44,611 bases of DNA from an uncultured Nostocoides sp. GTDB lineage: Bacteria; Actinomycetota; Actinomycetes; Actinomycetales; Dermatophilaceae. The stretch covers positions 1 to 44,611 of the forward strand of contig CALLZC010000070.1 in NCBI GenBank assembly GCA_937858995.1. The letters run 5' to 3'. A program made the position numbers and the translations under genes. Below are positions 43,321 through 44,611 of the stretch, piece by piece. Within the stretch, counting starts at the first letter, position 1. The number at the start of each line of letters is the position of its first letter. The notes under the pieces were generated by a model. It was not told where the DNA came from. It ran no database searches and saw nothing but the letters and a program-made list of their open reading frames with translations.

Positions 43321-43749
43321 ATGGAAGCGCAAGCCTTGGCGCAGGTCCACCAGGTCCCGTTGCCGGCACACGTCGTCGCCGGGGTTCGCCTGCTGACCTT
43401 GGCACTGCCGAGCGGACCAACACGCAACCGCTATCGCCTGGAGTTGCTCGGGGAACTGGCCGAGCTCCCGGTGCCGGAGCGGACGGCATACCTCGCTCGC
43501 CTGGCAACCCGTGTTCCTGCCCTGGCGCTGGCCGTCCAGCGGCCGAGACGTGTGGTCCTGGCCGCCGACGCACCCTTCTATCCGAGTGTCCGCTGCCGGC
43601 TCCATCTGGGACATCGATGGGCCGACGCCTATACGCCCGACGGCCACAAGTACCTGCGCTGTCGGCATTGCGGGACCGACCGGCAGGGCACCAACGCCGG
43701 CTCCAGCGATGGTATGTGGCTGGCCGGGAACCACGTCATGAGTGGCTGA
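43321..43749 (+). CDS. Hypothetical protein with C-terminal His/Cys motif
   Basis: A 142-residue protein of unrecognised family. The first half is helical and hydrophobic in part (VVAGVRLLTLALPSGPTRN, LELLGELAELPVPERTAYLA, ALALAVQRPRRVVLAAD), resembling actinobacterial proteins that follow small PadR genes. The C-terminal part, CRLHLGHRWADAYTPDGH, then YLRCRHCGTDR, has the C-x3-H-W ... C-x2-C spacing of a small zinc-binding ribbon. ATG 43321 is one base after the PadR stop, so the two are cotranscribed and probably coupled. No signal sequence. Function not known. Confidence 0.75.
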   Translation: MEAQALAQVHQVPLPAHVVAGVRLLTLALPSGPTRNRYRLELLGELAELPVPERTAYLARLATRVPALALAVQRPRRVVLAADAPFYPSVRCRLHLGHRWADAYTPDGHKYLRCRHCGTDRQGTNAGSSDGMWLAGNHVMSG

Positions 43750-43926
43750 CGCCGGGAGCTCTTCGCCGCCCGAGCGAATCGTGGCGTCAATCCTCCTGCT
43801 GACGGACCGGCAGCGACCTGCTTGAGTTTGAGATCCATGCTCGATCGCTGGGCGGTGTGGGGCACAGCAGACGGGCCAGGGCTGCGACCACCGCAGCGGC
43901 TTGGCCTGTGCCCCCAGCTCTTGAGG
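43750..43926. other. Non-coding stretch between the last two genes
   Basis: 177 bases with no convincing gene. TGACGCC (43747-43753) and GGCGTCA (43783-43789) form a 7-base-pair inverted repeat enclosing 29 bases just after the preceding stop codon, which may serve as a terminator. A 78-codon minus-strand frame crosses the region without family features, ribosome site or promoter and is not accepted as a gene. No tRNA-like cloverleaf was found. Confidence 0.5.
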
Positions 43927-44544
43927 TTAAGTCACTCGCGTATGAAGGCGTTCCCGGACGAGCGCGATGAGCGCATCTGGATCCGCGTTTGCCTTTCCTT
44001 GCAGGACGCTACCAAGGCGGACGCCGTTGACCGTGTCATGAACCGAAAGGCGAGCGAGCGGGTAATCACTGTCTGCGGCATACGCGGCGGCGTCTTTCAT
44101 GGCGTCGTACAAGGCCCGCTGCTTCCACCGGGAAGAACCGCCAGGTGAGTCGATCTGCTTGGGCGCCGCAGACGGGCCGAAGTGGGCATCGGAGCTTGCG
44201 CTACTCCAGAAGCCTGTGTGGCCCGCCTTCTGCAAACACGTTCCTTCCTCGCTGCTACACAGTGTCCGATAGGCGTCGAACCACGGCATTTCGCGGGCCC
44301 AGCCGGGGGTGAGAGTGAGCCCCCGGTACCGGTTGAAGTGCTGTTCCTCATCGAGTTCGATAATTACCCCGCCGACGCTCATGTCCCACGCTCCGGGCGA
44401 AAGCACCGGCGACTGGGCTCGACCTCCCAGGCGCCTGTAGAGATCCAGAATCTCGTCACTCATGCTGGGCATTGCGGCCAGCCTCGGGACCCGCGGCGGC
44501 GGCTCGGGCCGCATCCCGACGGAGTTAAGCAGGTTCGCCAACAT
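43927..44544 (-). CDS. Conserved hypothetical protein, possibly 5' truncated
   Basis: A protein of about 205 residues that resembles an actinobacterial hypothetical family I remember only by its motifs: ILDLYRRLGG, SPGAWDMSVGGVIIELDEEQ followed by HFNRYRGLTL, then PWFDAYRTLC and SRWKQRALYDAMKDAAA, and SVHDTVNGVRLGSVL near the end. The ELDEEQHFNRYR segment, with an Asp, Glu and Arg set, looks like an active-site or nucleic-acid-binding motif; a nuclease-like fold is a guess. ATG 44544 is the first start in genomic sequence, but the frame stays open to the adapter at 44560 (Gly-Lys-Arg-Gln-Ser before it), so the real start may be missing. Longer frames through the adapter, beginning MGSEMCIRD, are artefacts. 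Confidence 0.75.
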   Translation of the reverse strand: MLANLLNSVGMRPEPPPRVPRLAAMPSMSDEILDLYRRLGGRAQSPVLSPGAWDMSVGGVIIELDEEQHFNRYRGLTLTPGWAREMPWFDAYRTLCSSEEGTCLQKAGHTGFWSSASSDAHFGPSAAPKQIDSPGGSSRWKQRALYDAMKDAAAYAADSDYPLARLSVHDTVNGVRLGSVLQGKANADPDALIALVRERLHTRVT

Positions 44545-44560
44545 GCTCTGCCGTTTACCC

Positions 44561-44611
44561 CTGTCTCTTATACACATCTCCGAGCCCACGAGACGGACTC
44601 CTATCTCGTAT
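44561..44611 (+). other. Nextera Read 2 adapter and partial P7 (artefact)
   Basis: Positions 44561-44579 are the reverse-complement Tn5 mosaic end (CTGTCTCTTATACACATCT), 44580-44594 the Read 2 tail, 44595-44602 GGACTCCT (the Nextera i7 index called N705), and 44603-44611 the start of the P7 sequence. Genomic sequence ends at 44560. Confidence 0.99.

Noticed and set aside
43629-43865. A 78-codon minus-strand frame across the gap after the Cys/His protein gene.
   Set aside because: It overlaps that gene antisense and lacks family features, ribosome site and promoter.
44545-44589. An upstream extension of the last gene beginning MGSEMCIRD.
   Set aside because: These residues are translated Nextera adapter, a known database artefact.
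1-44611. tRNA, rRNA, insertion sequences, phage genes.
   Set aside because: I saw no T-loop-like sequence in cloverleaf context, transposase, integrase or terminal inverted repeats; a tRNAscan-SE run would settle the tRNA question.

Overview
This window is high-GC DNA (I estimate close to 70% G+C; not counted) from an actinobacterium. The evidence is a complete Pup-proteasome locus (pup, dop, pafA, prcB, prcA, mpa/arc), the mycothiol gene mshC, pafBC, and actinobacteria-restricted families (DUF3866, DUF3090, SCO1664-like). Gene order and protein style point to Micrococcales, perhaps the Intrasporangiaceae/Dermatophilaceae group; the family-level placement is inference. The window is not clean genomic sequence from end to end. 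Bases 1-70 and 44561-44611 are Illumina Nextera library adapters, so both outer genes are cut by the contig ends or by unremoved adapter.

Layout. 71-3256: a truncated Lrp/AsnC regulator, a stand-alone 5'-3' exonuclease and a secreted NHL-repeat protein. 3272-10320 (minus strand): helY helicase, a diacylglycerol-kinase-like gene, tatC, tatA, a small membrane protein, pafC and pafB, ordered as in the classical actinobacterial paf/tat/helY neighbourhood. 10362-12908: DUF3866 and two FKBP prolyl isomerases. 13008-22342: the Pup-proteasome system (pafA, prcA, prcB, pup, dop, mpa). Between dop and mpa sit a divergent PRPP-synthetase paralog, a LigD-type polymerase domain protein and a pentapeptide/DinB protein. 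22449-24557: tRNA m1A58 methyltransferase and an M50/CBS membrane protease. 24630-32501: metH, treY, a HAD phosphatase and a PAC2 protein. 32540-41053: the mycothiol-linked block mshC / SCO1664-like / DUF3090 / histidine phosphatase / corA / uppP, interrupted at 35227-38311 by a two-component system plus a thioredoxin-like lipoprotein and a CcdA-like protein. 41108-43749: a very acidic protein, an M20 peptidase and a PadR regulator with a small Cys/His protein. 43927-44544: a conserved hypothetical protein cut near its start.

How the parts work together. Pup is deamidated by Dop, ligated to substrates by PafA, and pupylated proteins are unfolded by Mpa into the PrcAB core. PafBC is the WYL-type regulator pair of the mycobacterial DNA-damage response. 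The Tat export genes, HelY, exonuclease and LigD-like polymerase add protein export and nucleic-acid maintenance. The mshC neighbourhood makes mycothiol and carries envelope and redox genes.

I found no CRISPR array, insertion sequence, prophage, tRNA or rRNA gene, and no clearly undescribed system. The best leads are a recurrent TANNNT box 6-8 bases before start codons (leaderless promoters) at about 15 genes, a GCATAC/GTATGC hexamer that looks over-represented about threefold, a probable CTG start in the SCO1664-like gene, the genes inserted between dop and mpa, and the redox/two-component insertion in the mycothiol block. All counts were made by eye; no database search was run.
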